Assembly: GCA_002452335.1 (NCBI GenBank)
Contig: DKFJ01000011.1
Location: 20,477-84,476, forward strand
Length of the DNA: 64,000 nt
Origin: Deferribacteraceae bacterium UBA6799
GTDB lineage: Bacteria; Chrysiogenota; Deferribacteres; Deferribacterales; Geovibrionaceae
Direction: 5' to 3'
A program made the position numbers and the translations under genes. This document shows positions 10,901-18,812 of the stretch, piece after piece. Position 1 is the first letter of the stretch. The number at the start of each line of letters is the position of its first letter. The notes below the pieces were generated by a model, which was not told the origin of the DNA, did no database searches, and saw nothing but the letters and a program-made list of their open reading frames with translations.

Positions 10901-11282
10901 GTTCATCGAATGATATCTGTCCCAAGCTGGGCAGACGGGTTCCAGGACCGATTGATCCGGCGGCGAACTTTCCGTATTTATCAGCGGCACGTCTGGCTAT
11001 CTGGGCGCCCAGAAGGTTCAGCTCATATGTTCTGTCCTGAAGACCGTATTCCGACATAACCAGCTCGGTTCCGCCGAAAGTGTTGGTCTCCACCACGTCG
11101 GCGCCCGCCTGAAGGTACTGTTCGTGTATTTCCTGAATGATATGGGGCGCGGCAAAGTTCAGCCATTCGCTGCATCCGCCGTATCCCTGCCATACATCAT
11201 CGTTTATATCGTATTTCTGAATAGACGTGCCCATGGCTCCGTCAAAAAGAATAATTCTGCCTTCAGCGAATTTTTTGAACAT
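7929..11282 (-). CDS. metH: Cobalamin-dependent methionine synthase
   Basis: Transfers methyl from 5-methyltetrahydrofolate through cobalamin to homocysteine. 1117 residues, slightly shorter than E. coli MetH (about 1227). Order: homocysteine-binding barrel (zinc cysteines in 'LNCATGP' and 'GGCCGTTP'), pterin-binding domain, cobalamin cap and B12-binding domain with the cobalt-ligating 'DVHDIGKN', then a C-terminal reactivation domain that retains 'GYPACPS' but is compact. Start supported by AAGGAGA. A TTTACA/TAAAAA promoter-like pair lies upstream and no riboswitch is seen there. Fits the cobalamin riboswitch at 57 kb: this organism uses B12. Confidence 0.97.
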   Translation of the reverse strand: MFKKFAEGRIILFDGAMGTSIQKYDINDDVWQGYGGCSEWLNFAAPHIIQEIHEQYLQAGADVVETNTFGGTELVMSEYGLQDRTYELNLLGAQIARRAADKYGKFAAGSIGPGTRLPSLGQISFDELYDMYYRQAQALHEGGVDLYIVETCQDLLQIKAALNAVFAMKSDKNSDAPVMVSVTVEQNGTMLMGSDLSAVVTVLRDYPLFSIGLNCATGPDLMHNPVHNIAKNYQGRISCLPNAGLPENKGGKMVYSMTPEHMAEIMDGLVKEFPVHILGGCCGTTPDHIRALRPVADRNKPKRPENIPYAGETASLYFSTPIQQSPAPGLIGERANANGSKAFRELLLAEDFEGMLAVAKEQEETGAHLIDACVAYAGRNEKEDMKKFMLLLNKTLTAPVVIDSTEPDVVETALKNYAGKPIINSINFEDGGAKLHKLLSIVKNHPSAVIALTIDEDGMAMTAEKKFEIAERIYKVFTEEYGLNPEDLIFDPLTFSIGSGDATLTMAAVETLNAIRMIKTRLKGAKTVLGLSNISFGLSAASRPLLNSVFLHEAVAAGLDTAIVHASKVIPESMIDAEDIKYCKALLDGKDGALSAFIEYFASKAGEVKQEEAVNLPPDEMLTQQIMKGRKAGLDTVLTELMKSMKPIDIINNLMLPAMQKVGVLFGAGKMLLPFVLQSAETMKAAVNLLEPFMEKDDTQTRGTIVLATVKGDVHDIGKNLVDIILSNNGFQVYNLGIKVPVEEMIRMAIEVKADAIGMSGLLVKSTNIMRDNIEEMQRQGIAKKILLGGAALTEKFVNNDCKPLMPGMVHYCRDAFDALKVLGGEEGSAAPETPLKEAKPKAVRVKTPVHDGIVPSIPFTGVKTVTDIDIDAVLEYMNKLALFGHRWGYSKKDMSESEYSKMLRETVYPEYENIVKRVKEEGIVSLSARYGYFYCNSDGCDLKIYKDGTDEVLTTFSFPRQGIDGGVCLADYFLPVSSGRKDIVPFHLVTIGGRAEKICKDLFDRHEYKSYYQYHGFFTELTEALAEYWHKNIRAELGADAKDAKSAHGIISLNYQGRRYSFGYPACPSLAQNAQLDGILGFSEIGVFLTENHEMVPEYSTCAIIVYNGSAEYFTV

Positions 11283-11369
11283 CGGTGTCTCCTTGTGTGC
11301 TCCATTTTTATCTCAAACATTTACTGGTGTAAAGATTTATAAGAGCAGTACAACTAAAAATGTATTGAT

Positions 11370-11400
11370 ATTGCGCACCGGACAGTATAAGATTGCGCAC
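11370..11400 (+). promoter_or_regulatory. Direct-repeat operator candidate over -10 box
   Basis: The 9-mer ATTGCGCAC occurs at 11370-11378 and again at 11392-11400, a 22-bp period (two helical turns), bracketing a -10-like TATAAG. It precedes the sulfotransferase-like gene. The spacing suggests tandem regulator binding; the regulator is unknown. Confidence 0.45.
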
Positions 11401-11420
11401 AAAAAACCAAAGGATTTAGC

Positions 11421-12437
11421 ATGACCGAAAAAAAGAAAGGTAACCCCAGAACTATAAAGCTCAACACCACAATGGATGTAACCATATCCAGAGGCGCTAT
11501 AGAATACGCTGCCGGAATAGACCCGGCTGAGACATGGGAAGCAGTCACCGGAGAGAATCAGGATCTGGAGACTGTGGCAGCCATGCGCAAGAAGCACACA
11601 GAACAGGTGCTGAAAGCGGAAAGCACAAAAGAATACATTGAAAAACTGGACGATTTTCTGAAAGAATCCGTCAGGCTGTTTCAGGGTATCATGAGCGGCA
11701 ACGCCGACATCATCAGACCCTATATCGCAGGTAAAAAGTTTCACTTCATTCTGGGTATGCCCAGAACAGGCGGAACCACAATATATAATGCCGCTTCCAG
11801 CGCATACGGCTGGGAATGGAACAAACTTCTGGTCTCTATGACACATAACTACATGCCCAACGCCATATATGTTCAGAACAATCCCTATGTGGAATACGAC
11901 ATGGGCTGGAGACTGCCCTGGAACTTCAACAACGTGCTGTTCGAGCTCTGCCAGTTTCTGACATATGTGAACCGTGAGGCGACAGACAAAGAGCATGTTT
12001 TCCTGAAGAGCACTCCTCTGTCATACGCTGTGAAACTGCTGAACTTCCTCTTTGCCGACAGAGCCGAATATCTGGTTACTGTGCGCCACCCCGGAGCGGT
12101 AGCCCTGACAAAAGGCACAGGAAAGGAAGTGACCCGTGAAGATCACATGGAGGTAACCACCATGTGGACAAACCTCTATTCATCCATAATCAGAGAGTGC
12201 AGACCTGTGGGCAGAATAACAGTGGTTCCCTACGGCGAATCCATGACACAGTATCTGAACGGGCTCTTTGAGTTCAGAAAGACCGGAGAGAGACTTGAGG
12301 AGACATCCTTCTTCGAGTTCGATGATTATGACAAAGATTTCTATGACAGCGAGCCGGTGCAGAAAGCGTTCAAATATGTGAAAGACTCATGGGCGCTGTT
12401 CGACATGAATTTCCCGATCCCTGATAAGTGCATATAA
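11421..12437 (+). CDS. Sulfotransferase-family protein
   Basis: 338 residues. The 5'-phosphosulfate-binding loop is seen as MPRTGGTT (residues 113-120), with a 'VRHPGAV' segment matching the 3'-phosphate motif of PAPS sulfotransferases. No signal peptide or membrane span, so cytoplasmic. Acceptor cannot be inferred; bacterial members modify polysaccharides, lipids or small molecules. Start supported by AAAGGA about 9 nt upstream. Transcribed alone, flanked by divergent metH and followed by a terminator. PAPS-forming genes are not in the window, so activity is inference from motifs. Confidence 0.75.
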   Translation: MTEKKKGNPRTIKLNTTMDVTISRGAIEYAAGIDPAETWEAVTGENQDLETVAAMRKKHTEQVLKAESTKEYIEKLDDFLKESVRLFQGIMSGNADIIRPYIAGKKFHFILGMPRTGGTTIYNAASSAYGWEWNKLLVSMTHNYMPNAIYVQNNPYVEYDMGWRLPWNFNNVLFELCQFLTYVNREATDKEHVFLKSTPLSYAVKLLNFLFADRAEYLVTVRHPGAVALTKGTGKEVTREDHMEVTTMWTNLYSSIIRECRPVGRITVVPYGESMTQYLNGLFEFRKTGERLEETSFFEFDDYDKDFYDSEPVQKAFKYVKDSWALFDMNFPIPDKCI

Positions 12438-12450
12438 TTAATAACAAATA

Positions 12451-12482
12451 AGGCGGTCAACTGACCGCCTCAATTTTATTTT
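12451..12482 (+). terminator. Intrinsic terminator of sulfotransferase-like gene
   Basis: Perfect 9-bp stem AGGCGGTCA / TGACCGCCT with a 2-nt loop, followed by a T-rich stretch (CAATTTTATTTT). Confidence 0.85.
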
Positions 12483-12520
12483 GCATAAATTTTTCGTCCG
12501 TGAAAAATTTCTGATAACGC

Positions 12521-12592
12521 TTCATTCAGGCAAAGCCCTCATTGCGCTCACGTTACGCTGACGCTCCACGAACCACATCCTGTGGTTTTGTT
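12521..12592. repeat. Dispersed intergenic repeat, family 2 copy
   Basis: On the minus strand it reads CCACAGGATG..GTGGAGCG..AACGTGAGCG. This is recognisably related to the sequence at 63931-64000 (CCACAGGATG..GTGGAG..GGAACGTAAGCG). It contains the palindrome CCACATCCTGTGG. Two copies in one window, both intergenic, suggest a genome-wide repeat. Confidence 0.55.
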
Positions 12593-12596
12593 TTTA

Positions 12597-14534
12597 CTAT
12601 TTTATTCCGTTTACAGTCAGCAGGGCTGTGTTGTCGGGTTCTCTTCCGGCGAAGGTTCTGAAGAATTCTATCATATCTCCCGATCCGCCCTTGCTCAGCA
12701 CGTTGTTCAGGAAACTCTCGCCTGTCTCACGGTGAAACACGCCGTTCTTCTCAAAGATGCTGTAAGCGTCGCATGAGAGCCTCTCTGCCCACTTATAGCT
12801 GTAGTATCCGGCGCCGTAGCCTCCGGCGAATATGTGGCTGAAGCTGTTCTGGAATCTGTTGTACGAAGGCGGCATGATGATGGATGTTTTCTGGCGCACT
12901 CCGTCCAGAATCTTCTGAACGTCTGCTTCGCCGTAAGCGTCCTCATGAATGAGCATATCGAATGTGCCGAACTCCAGCTGCCGCATCATGGCGCCGGCGG
13001 ACATGAAAGTGCGCACACAGTCCAGTTTGTCTATCATCTCTTCCGGCAGTGTCTCGCCTGTTTCGTGGTGTCTGGCGAACATTCGCAGCACCTCACGGCT
13101 GTACGCGAACAGTTCCAGAAACTGTGACGGAAACTCTATGACGTCCCACTCCACTCCGTTTACCCCGCTGACATCCGCCTCGTTCACGTCTGACAGCAGA
13201 TGGTGCAGAGCGTGACCCATTTCATGGAACAGCGTCACGACGTCGCTGTGGCGCAGCAGAGAGGGGTTGTCAGGCGATGCCTGGGGAAAGTTGGCGCAGA
13301 TGAGAGCCGTGGCCGGGCGAACCCTGCCCATGGCGTCAATGTGTCTAGTCTGCCAGTCGTTCATCCAGGCTCCGTCACGTTTACCGTTGCGAAACTCCAG
13401 ATCGAGATATATGCGGGCGAATATCTCGCCGTTTCTGAACAGATCGTAAGCCTTAACGCTTTCGTGCCATACCGGCACGTCCGCTTTGCTGAAGCCCACG
13501 CCGAAAAGACTGTATATGAAGTCAAAAAGTCCTCTGACTACCGTTTCCTGTTCGAAATAGGGGCGGTATGCCTGCTCATCGTATCCGCACTCTTCACGTC
13601 TGAGCTTTTCAGAGTAGAAGGTGGTGTCGTGGCTCATGATATCTTTCAGACCGGACGCTTTTTTCAGTTTTTCCACCTCTTTTTCGGCCTGTTTTCTGGC
13701 TTTATCCGAGAGGTCGGTGAGAAAATTCAGCACTGTTTCAGGGCTGTCAGCGTTTTTTCTTTCCAGCGAGAGGTCGGCATATCTTTTGAATCCCAGTATC
13801 TCCGCCTTCTCTTTGCGCAGTTTCAGGGTCTGCTCTATCAGCCCGCCGTTCTGGGGAGCTCTGGTGCAGTATGCCTTATAGAGTTTTTCTCTGATGTCTC
13901 TGTTAACGCCGTATGTCATATATGCTATGTAGCTGGGCATTTTCAGAGTGAACCGCCAGCCTTTATCACATTTTGCCGCTTTCAGGTCAGGCTCCGGTAT
14001 CCCCTCCACATCTTTCGGGTCGTCTATGATGATCTCAAATGAATCTGTGTCTTTCATAACATTCTGGGCATAGTCGGTGCTGAGTTTATTCAGCTCCATG
14101 TTGATGTCCATCAGCCTTGCTTTTTTGCTGTCGTCCAGATGAACGCCTGACAGACGGAAGCCCTTGAGCATGTTTTCCAGAGTCTTTATCTGTGTTTTGT
14201 CCAGAGCGTCCTTTTCTTTTTCATAAACAGCCAGAACGGCTTCGTATACGTCCTTGTTCTGACCTATCTCGGTGGAATAGCGGGTTATCTCAGGCAGGCA
14301 GTAGTTATATACCTCCTGAGTCTCCTCGGTGTTGTTCACAAAGTTGATATGCGACACAGGGGTGAAAAATTCCGCTATGCGCATGTCCATATCCATCATG
14401 GGGCGTATAAAGCTGATGTATGTTTTGTCTTTGATATTAAGCAGTTTTTGCAGGTTTTCCCTGTTCTCTGACAGGATGGAATCCATTTCGGATCTGGCGG
14501 TTGATAAAATATCGGGACGGTAGTTTACGAACAT
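12597..14534 (-). CDS. M3 family oligopeptidase (thimet/oligopeptidase A type)
   Basis: Cytoplasmic zinc oligopeptidase that degrades short peptides, including cleaved signal peptides in family members. 645 residues, close to the usual 650-700 of M3A enzymes. The catalytic HEMGH motif is around residue 438 in 'TLFHEMGHALHH', and the third zinc ligand region 'EFPSQFLE' follows about 25 residues later. The C-terminal 'AGGYGAGYYSYKWAE' is characteristic of the substrate-binding wall. No signal peptide. Monocistronic. Cannot separate PrlC-like from other M3A members by reading alone. Confidence 0.93.
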   Translation of the reverse strand: MFVNYRPDILSTARSEMDSILSENRENLQKLLNIKDKTYISFIRPMMDMDMRIAEFFTPVSHINFVNNTEETQEVYNYCLPEITRYSTEIGQNKDVYEAVLAVYEKEKDALDKTQIKTLENMLKGFRLSGVHLDDSKKARLMDINMELNKLSTDYAQNVMKDTDSFEIIIDDPKDVEGIPEPDLKAAKCDKGWRFTLKMPSYIAYMTYGVNRDIREKLYKAYCTRAPQNGGLIEQTLKLRKEKAEILGFKRYADLSLERKNADSPETVLNFLTDLSDKARKQAEKEVEKLKKASGLKDIMSHDTTFYSEKLRREECGYDEQAYRPYFEQETVVRGLFDFIYSLFGVGFSKADVPVWHESVKAYDLFRNGEIFARIYLDLEFRNGKRDGAWMNDWQTRHIDAMGRVRPATALICANFPQASPDNPSLLRHSDVVTLFHEMGHALHHLLSDVNEADVSGVNGVEWDVIEFPSQFLELFAYSREVLRMFARHHETGETLPEEMIDKLDCVRTFMSAGAMMRQLEFGTFDMLIHEDAYGEADVQKILDGVRQKTSIIMPPSYNRFQNSFSHIFAGGYGAGYYSYKWAERLSCDAYSIFEKNGVFHRETGESFLNNVLSKGGSGDMIEFFRTFAGREPDNTALLTVNGIK

Positions 14535-14590
14535 CTTAATCCTCTTCCAAAAATAAAATATTAATTATATACTTATCATCATATTCGGAG

Positions 14591-14779
14591 ATGACGGAAT
14601 TGAAAAGGATTAACTGCCGGAAGTGCGAACATTATTACATTACATGGGACCAGAAATACCCCTACGGATGCAGAGCTATGGGGTTCAAAACAGCTTCACT
14701 GCCTTCTCTCAGGGTTTTTCAGTCTACAGGGCACGAATGTCTGATGTTCTCCGAGAAGAAGATCAGTAAAGAACAGTAG
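14591..14779 (+). CDS. Small conserved four-cysteine protein
   Basis: 62 residues with Cys9-x2-Cys12, Cys27 and Cys50 and the conserved-looking 'YYITWD...YPYGCRAMGF'. The spacing suggests a single zinc or Fe-S knuckle. I recognise the pattern as a widespread small family often mislabelled uracil-DNA glycosylase; no glycosylase motif is present, so no function is assigned. The gene converges with the Crp/Fnr gene and their 3' ends overlap by 17 bp, which argues that both stops are real and leaves no room for a terminator. Confidence 0.7.
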   Translation: MTELKRINCRKCEHYYITWDQKYPYGCRAMGFKTASLPSLRVFQSTGHECLMFSEKKISKEQ

Positions 14780-15428
14780 CTTCCTTAACCATCAGACAGT
14801 CATCCTTCACCTTTATAACACCTTCCAGCGTAAGTATCTTCAGGCATTTTGTAACGGACTCACGGGATGCTCCTATCATGTTGGAGAGCTCCTGATGGGT
14901 ATATTTTTTCACGGGATAGTAGCCGTTCTGGGGTACCTGTCCAGCATCGACACTGTCCAGAAAGAATTTCACAATCCTCTCCTTAACATTGAGAAACGCG
15001 AGTGACTCTATCAGCTCGTCAGCCTTTCTGAGTCTTTCCGAAAGGGTTTCCAGCAGATAGAGAGCGACGCTGAAATTTTTATGCAGAAGTTCGTTGAATG
15101 CTTTTCTGGGGATCAGTATCATTTCGGAAGGTTCATCGGCAACGAGTGTTCCGGTGCGTCCCAGCCCGTCTATCATGCTGAGCTCGCCAACGATATTTCC
15201 TGGTTTCACTATGGAGAGGATGATCTCGTCTCCGTTACCGTCTATCAGAACCACACGAAAAGCGCCGGATATTATGGCGTACATGTCGGTTCCCTGATCA
15301 CCTTTATGAAAGACGACCTCGTCCTTGGTAAATTTCTTCAGCTTGCAGAAGCTGGCGAGCCTTTCCAGCTCATCGTTTTCAACAGTTTCAAAAATTGTAA
15401 TTCCGGATAAATGTTCGGCGATGCTCAC
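14763..15428 (-). CDS. Crp/Fnr-family transcriptional regulator
   Basis: 221 residues: an N-terminal cyclic-nucleotide-binding-like beta barrel (about 10-125, 'GDQGTDMYAIISG', 'GELSMIDG'), a dimerisation helix, and a C-terminal winged helix with recognition helix 'ASRESVTKCLKIL'. The N-terminus has no Cys cluster, so it is not an Fnr-type Fe-S sensor. The cAMP-contact Arg/Ser pattern of Crp is not convincing, so the effector is unknown. Divergently unlinked from operons; global or local targets cannot be inferred. Confidence 0.9.
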   Translation of the reverse strand: MSIAEHLSGITIFETVENDELERLASFCKLKKFTKDEVVFHKGDQGTDMYAIISGAFRVVLIDGNGDEIILSIVKPGNIVGELSMIDGLGRTGTLVADEPSEMILIPRKAFNELLHKNFSVALYLLETLSERLRKADELIESLAFLNVKERIVKFFLDSVDAGQVPQNGYYPVKKYTHQELSNMIGASRESVTKCLKILTLEGVIKVKDDCLMVKEATVLY

Positions 15429-15487
15429 ATCAGGCTCCTTAAAATAATAATGATAGATTATATAGTAACATTTTCACAAAAACACGG

Positions 15488-16546
15488 CTATTTGACACCA
15501 TCGTTCTTCAGCAGGTCAAAAAACTCGCCTATCAGCTCGTTTTCTTTCACTTTTTTCACCACCTGACCCTTTTTGAAGATGATGCCCTGACCTCTGCCTC
15601 CGGCTATGCCGTAGTCAGCGTGCTTCGCCTCTCCGGGACCGTTCACGGGACATCCCATGACGGCGATGCTGATGGTAGACTGAAAGCCGGATGAAAGCGA
15701 TTCCACCTTCTCCGCCAGCGAAACCATGTCTATCTCCGTGCGTCCGCAGGTGGGGCAGGAGATTATCTCCGGACCTCTTCTGCGTATCTCCAGAGCGTTC
15801 AAGAGCTGCCATCCCACACGAACCTCTTCCACCGGGTCGCCTGTGAGAGACACTCTGAGAGTATCGCCGATGCCGGACAGAAGCAGAGCGCCAATGCCTG
15901 CCGCTGACTTCACCGTGCCGGCGAAAAAAGTACCGGCCTCTGTCACGCCAATATGCAGAGGATAGTCCGAGCTTTGTGAAAATAACTGATATGCCTGATA
16001 TGTCAGCGGAACGCTGCTAGCCTTCAGACTGATCTTTATATCGGAAAAACCTAATGACTCTATGTGGTTTATATGGTTTTTTGCTGATAAGACAAGTGAA
16101 TTTGCACATATGCCGTATTTTTTCAGCAGATCCTTTTCCAGCGATCCGGCGTTAACGCCGATCCGCATGGAGCATTTATGCGCTTTGGCGGCGTCCACCA
16201 CTGCCTTGACCTTGTCTTTCGATCCTATATTGCCGGGGTTTATCCGGATGGCGTCAGCTCCGTTTTCCATGGCCAGTATGGCGAGCTTATGGTCGAAGTG
16301 TATGTCCGCTATCATGGGGATTTTTATCTTATCTTTGATAGGTCGGAAAGCTCTGGCGGCTTCTTCGTCCACCACCGCCAGCCGGACTATCTCGCATCCG
16401 GCTTCCTCCAGCCTGTGTATCTGGGCTGTGGTCGCCTCCACGTCACGGGTGTCTGTGTTTGTCATGGACTGTATGGAGACAGGAGCGTCTCCGCCTATCT
16501 TCACACTGCCCACAGATATCTGTTTTGTTGTTTTTCTTGTTATCAT
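15488..16546 (-). CDS. ispG: 4-hydroxy-3-methylbut-2-enyl-diphosphate synthase (flavodoxin-type electron donor)
   Basis: MEP-pathway enzyme converting MEcPP to HMBPP for isoprenoids; a [4Fe-4S] enzyme. 352 residues, the two-domain bacterial length. N-terminal TIM barrel starts 'GGDAPVSIQSMTNTDT'; C-terminal cluster cysteines are in 'SCPTCGRTE' and 'GCPVNGPGEA'. The start overlaps the stop of the upstream phosphohexomutase gene as ATGA, so the two are translationally coupled. Identification is firm. Confidence 0.97.
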   Translation of the reverse strand: MITRKTTKQISVGSVKIGGDAPVSIQSMTNTDTRDVEATTAQIHRLEEAGCEIVRLAVVDEEAARAFRPIKDKIKIPMIADIHFDHKLAILAMENGADAIRINPGNIGSKDKVKAVVDAAKAHKCSMRIGVNAGSLEKDLLKKYGICANSLVLSAKNHINHIESLGFSDIKISLKASSVPLTYQAYQLFSQSSDYPLHIGVTEAGTFFAGTVKSAAGIGALLLSGIGDTLRVSLTGDPVEEVRVGWQLLNALEIRRRGPEIISCPTCGRTEIDMVSLAEKVESLSSGFQSTISIAVMGCPVNGPGEAKHADYGIAGGRGQGIIFKKGQVVKKVKENELIGEFFDLLKNDGVK

Positions 16547-17961
16547 TTCAGTTTTTCCAGCTCTGTAGTAATGAGCGTCCTTATTCGTTCAAGTTCATTT
16601 TCATCTTCCGCCTCATATCGGGTGACCAGCAGAGGTTCCGTGTTACTGGCGCGCACCAGCGCCCAGCCTCTTTCGAACTCGGCTCTGATCCCGTCTATAT
16701 CAGTTACGGAGACGATGCCGTATTTTTGATGGTCTGCGAAAACGTTTTTCAGCTTTTCCGGCACTTCGAATTTTTTATCATCCGGAAAAGGTTCTCTGAT
16801 CTCCGGTGTGCTGATGTATTCGGGTATATCCGCCGTCATATCGGAGGAAACTCTGAATCTGCCGTTCAGGAGTCCTGCTACATATGCCTCCACCAGCCGC
16901 AGGGAAGCGTATATGCCGTCATCGAATCCGAAATATCTGTCAGCGAAGAATATATGGGCGCTCATCTCGCCGCCCAGCACCGCTTTCAGCTCTTTCATCC
17001 GCACCTTTATCATGGAGTGTCCGGAGCGGTACATCACCGGGTTCATGCCTATTGAGCTGATATATTCATACAGCCCTTTGCTCGCCTTCACATCCGCCAC
17101 CACGGTAGCGCCTTTATATTTATCAGCTATAGAGCCGGCAAGCACGCAGAGCAGCTCGTCGCCCCATATCATCTGCCCTTTATCGTCCAGAGCTCCCACA
17201 CGGTCCGCGTCTCCGTCATATCCCAGCGCCATATCGGCGGAATTTTTCAGCAGAAGGGCTTTTGCCTCCGCCATATTCTTTTCCACAGTGGGGTCCGGGT
17301 GATGTCCGGGAAAACTGCCGTCCGGAACACAGTAAAGCGGCAGAATCTCTGCGCCGAGACCTGCAAAGATATCCGGAGATATGCCGGAGGCTGTTCCGCT
17401 GCCGCAGTCTATCACCAGCCTGAGCGGTCTGCCCAGTCTGCCGATATTTGACTTCATTTCTTTGAAATGATCCATCATATAAGCTTTATAAGCTGAAACG
17501 ACATCATATTCCGCCAGAGTTCCGGCGTCTGCTTTCGGGCTTTTCAGCCCGGAAATGATATCGGTGTATATTCTTTCTATTTTGTCTGTGTGATATACGG
17601 TGTTTCTGGTGCCGACCTTCAGACCGTTGAACTGCGGAGGGTTGTGGCTTCCGGTTATCATCAGATATCCGTCAGTATCCGCTGAATACATGCTGAAATA
17701 TGTGAGAGGGGAGGGGCATTCGCCCAGATCCACCACGTCCGCTCCGGCCTTCAGGAGTCCTCTGACAGCTCCTCTGTGCAGGTCAGATGATGAAAAACGG
17801 ATATCCCTGCCCAGAGAGATCTTTATGTTATTTTTACCTGTTTCCTCGAAAACACGGACAGCGAATACATAGGAGACAGATTCGGCGAGGCTTTCGGTCA
17901 GATTATCACCGTAAACCCCTCTTATATCATAGCTGCGGAATATTTCTTTATTCAGTAACAT
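16543..17961 (-). CDS. Phosphomannomutase/phosphoglucomutase
   Basis: Interconverts hexose 1- and 6-phosphates for envelope polysaccharide precursors. From ATG 17961 the protein has 472 residues and starts 'MLLNKEIFRSYDIRG', the normal family N-terminus; the frame stays open upstream to 18015, but that extension runs through the divergent promoter and is rejected. All four active-site loops are visible: phosphoserine 'TGSHNPP', metal loop 'DGDADR', sugar loop 'GGEMSAH' and phosphate loop 'RASNTEP'. The GEMSxH loop indicates dual PMM/PGM specificity (AlgC type). First gene of the pair with ispG. Confidence 0.93.
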   Translation of the reverse strand: MLLNKEIFRSYDIRGVYGDNLTESLAESVSYVFAVRVFEETGKNNIKISLGRDIRFSSSDLHRGAVRGLLKAGADVVDLGECPSPLTYFSMYSADTDGYLMITGSHNPPQFNGLKVGTRNTVYHTDKIERIYTDIISGLKSPKADAGTLAEYDVVSAYKAYMMDHFKEMKSNIGRLGRPLRLVIDCGSGTASGISPDIFAGLGAEILPLYCVPDGSFPGHHPDPTVEKNMAEAKALLLKNSADMALGYDGDADRVGALDDKGQMIWGDELLCVLAGSIADKYKGATVVADVKASKGLYEYISSIGMNPVMYRSGHSMIKVRMKELKAVLGGEMSAHIFFADRYFGFDDGIYASLRLVEAYVAGLLNGRFRVSSDMTADIPEYISTPEIREPFPDDKKFEVPEKLKNVFADHQKYGIVSVTDIDGIRAEFERGWALVRASNTEPLLVTRYEAEDENELERIRTLITTELEKLK

Positions 17962-17963
17962 CG

Positions 17964-17993
17964 TTGACCTATAGAAAATCTTTGTGGTATAAT
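17964..17993 (+). promoter_or_regulatory. Sigma-70-type promoter implying a leaderless mRNA
   Basis: TTGACC at 17964-17969, an 18-bp spacer, and a consensus TATAAT at 17988-17993. Initiation 7 nt downstream would fall on the A of ATG 18000. The element also overlaps the 5' end of the divergent mutase gene. Confidence 0.75.
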
Positions 17994-17999
17994 GAGACC

Positions 18000-18812
18000 A
18001 TGAAAAAAATAACATGTTTTATTAATGATAGCAACCTCTTGGAAAAGGTAGCGGATTTTTGTCAGCTGGAAAGGTTTCAGATGGAGAATCTGACGTCCAC
18101 TGACTCTTTCGAGTATGATGTGGCGACAGTTCTTTATATTACTGACAGACAAGATAAAACAGTTATTGACGGGCTCAAGGACATACCCGTCTGCCTTATT
18201 TCTGACGATGTGAAGAAGTCACCTGAATACATTCTGCTCCCCTCCTGTTTTCAGTATATCCACCTGAGGCAGCTCATAGACGCTGTTGTTCATAACGGAT
18301 GTTTCGAGGCCAGTGTGGCGTCCGTGACCCCTTTGGAGCTCAGCAAGTGCTTTAAGGTTAATAACGACATATTCAACGTGGAGCGCATAGTCTATGCACT
18401 TACAAAAGAATTCGTCTACTTCCTTAATTTTCAGTCTCTGGAAAAGGTGCGTGTGGGGCTGGCGGAGATGCTTACCAACGCCATCGAGCACGGCAACCTC
18501 GCCATCACAGGGGAAGAGAAGTTCGAGGCGACTGACAGCGGGACCTATTATGATCTGGTGAATGAAAGACTGCACAATGAAAAATACATGTCCAGACACG
18601 CCACTTTCTCTTATGTGGTGAACGAAGAGCAGATGACACTTGTCTTAGAGGATGAAGGCTGCGGCTTCGACGTTAACAGCCTGCCGGATCCCACAGACCC
18701 TGAGGGGCTTCTGAAACTGCACGGCAGAGGCATTCTCATTACCAGAATGTACTTCGATGAAGTGAAATACAACGAAAAAGGTAACAAGGTTACTTTGACT
18801 AAGAGGTTCTGA
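18000..18812 (+). CDS. Degenerate receiver-like N-terminus fused to RsbW/SpoIIAB-type ATP-binding domain
   Basis: 270 residues from ATG 18000. Residues about 1-105 alternate strand/helix like a response-regulator fold ('KITCFIND', 'VATVLYITD', 'IPVCLISDD') but the acidic pocket is not convincing. Residues about 130-270 form a GHKL ATPase of the anti-sigma type: N box 'EMLTNAIEHGN', G1 'DEGCGFD', G2 'GRGILI'. No His kinase dimerisation domain. It probably binds a protein partner in a partner-switching or sensory system; target unknown. No strong Shine-Dalgarno and a consensus -10 only 7 nt upstream. Overlaps the next start by 1 bp (TGATG), so it is coupled to the MBL gene. Confidence 0.8.
   Translation: MKKITCFINDSNLLEKVADFCQLERFQMENLTSTDSFEYDVATVLYITDRQDKTVIDGLKDIPVCLISDDVKKSPEYILLPSCFQYIHLRQLIDAVVHNGCFEASVASVTPLELSKCFKVNNDIFNVERIVYALTKEFVYFLNFQSLEKVRVGLAEMLTNAIEHGNLAITGEEKFEATDSGTYYDLVNERLHNEKYMSRHATFSYVVNEEQMTLVLEDEGCGFDVNSLPDPTDPEGLLKLHGRGILITRMYFDEVKYNEKGNKVTLTKRF

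Noticed and set aside
14591..14779. Uracil-DNA glycosylase label for the small Cys protein
   Set aside because: At 62 residues it lacks any UDG catalytic motif; only the four-Cys pattern can be supported.
14763..15428. Fnr-type Fe-S oxygen sensor
   Set aside because: No N-terminal Cys cluster; only isolated cysteines are present.
17787..17999. Upstream extension of the HATPase gene
   Set aside because: Extension lies inside the divergent mutase gene and upstream of the consensus promoter, so it cannot be in the mRNA.
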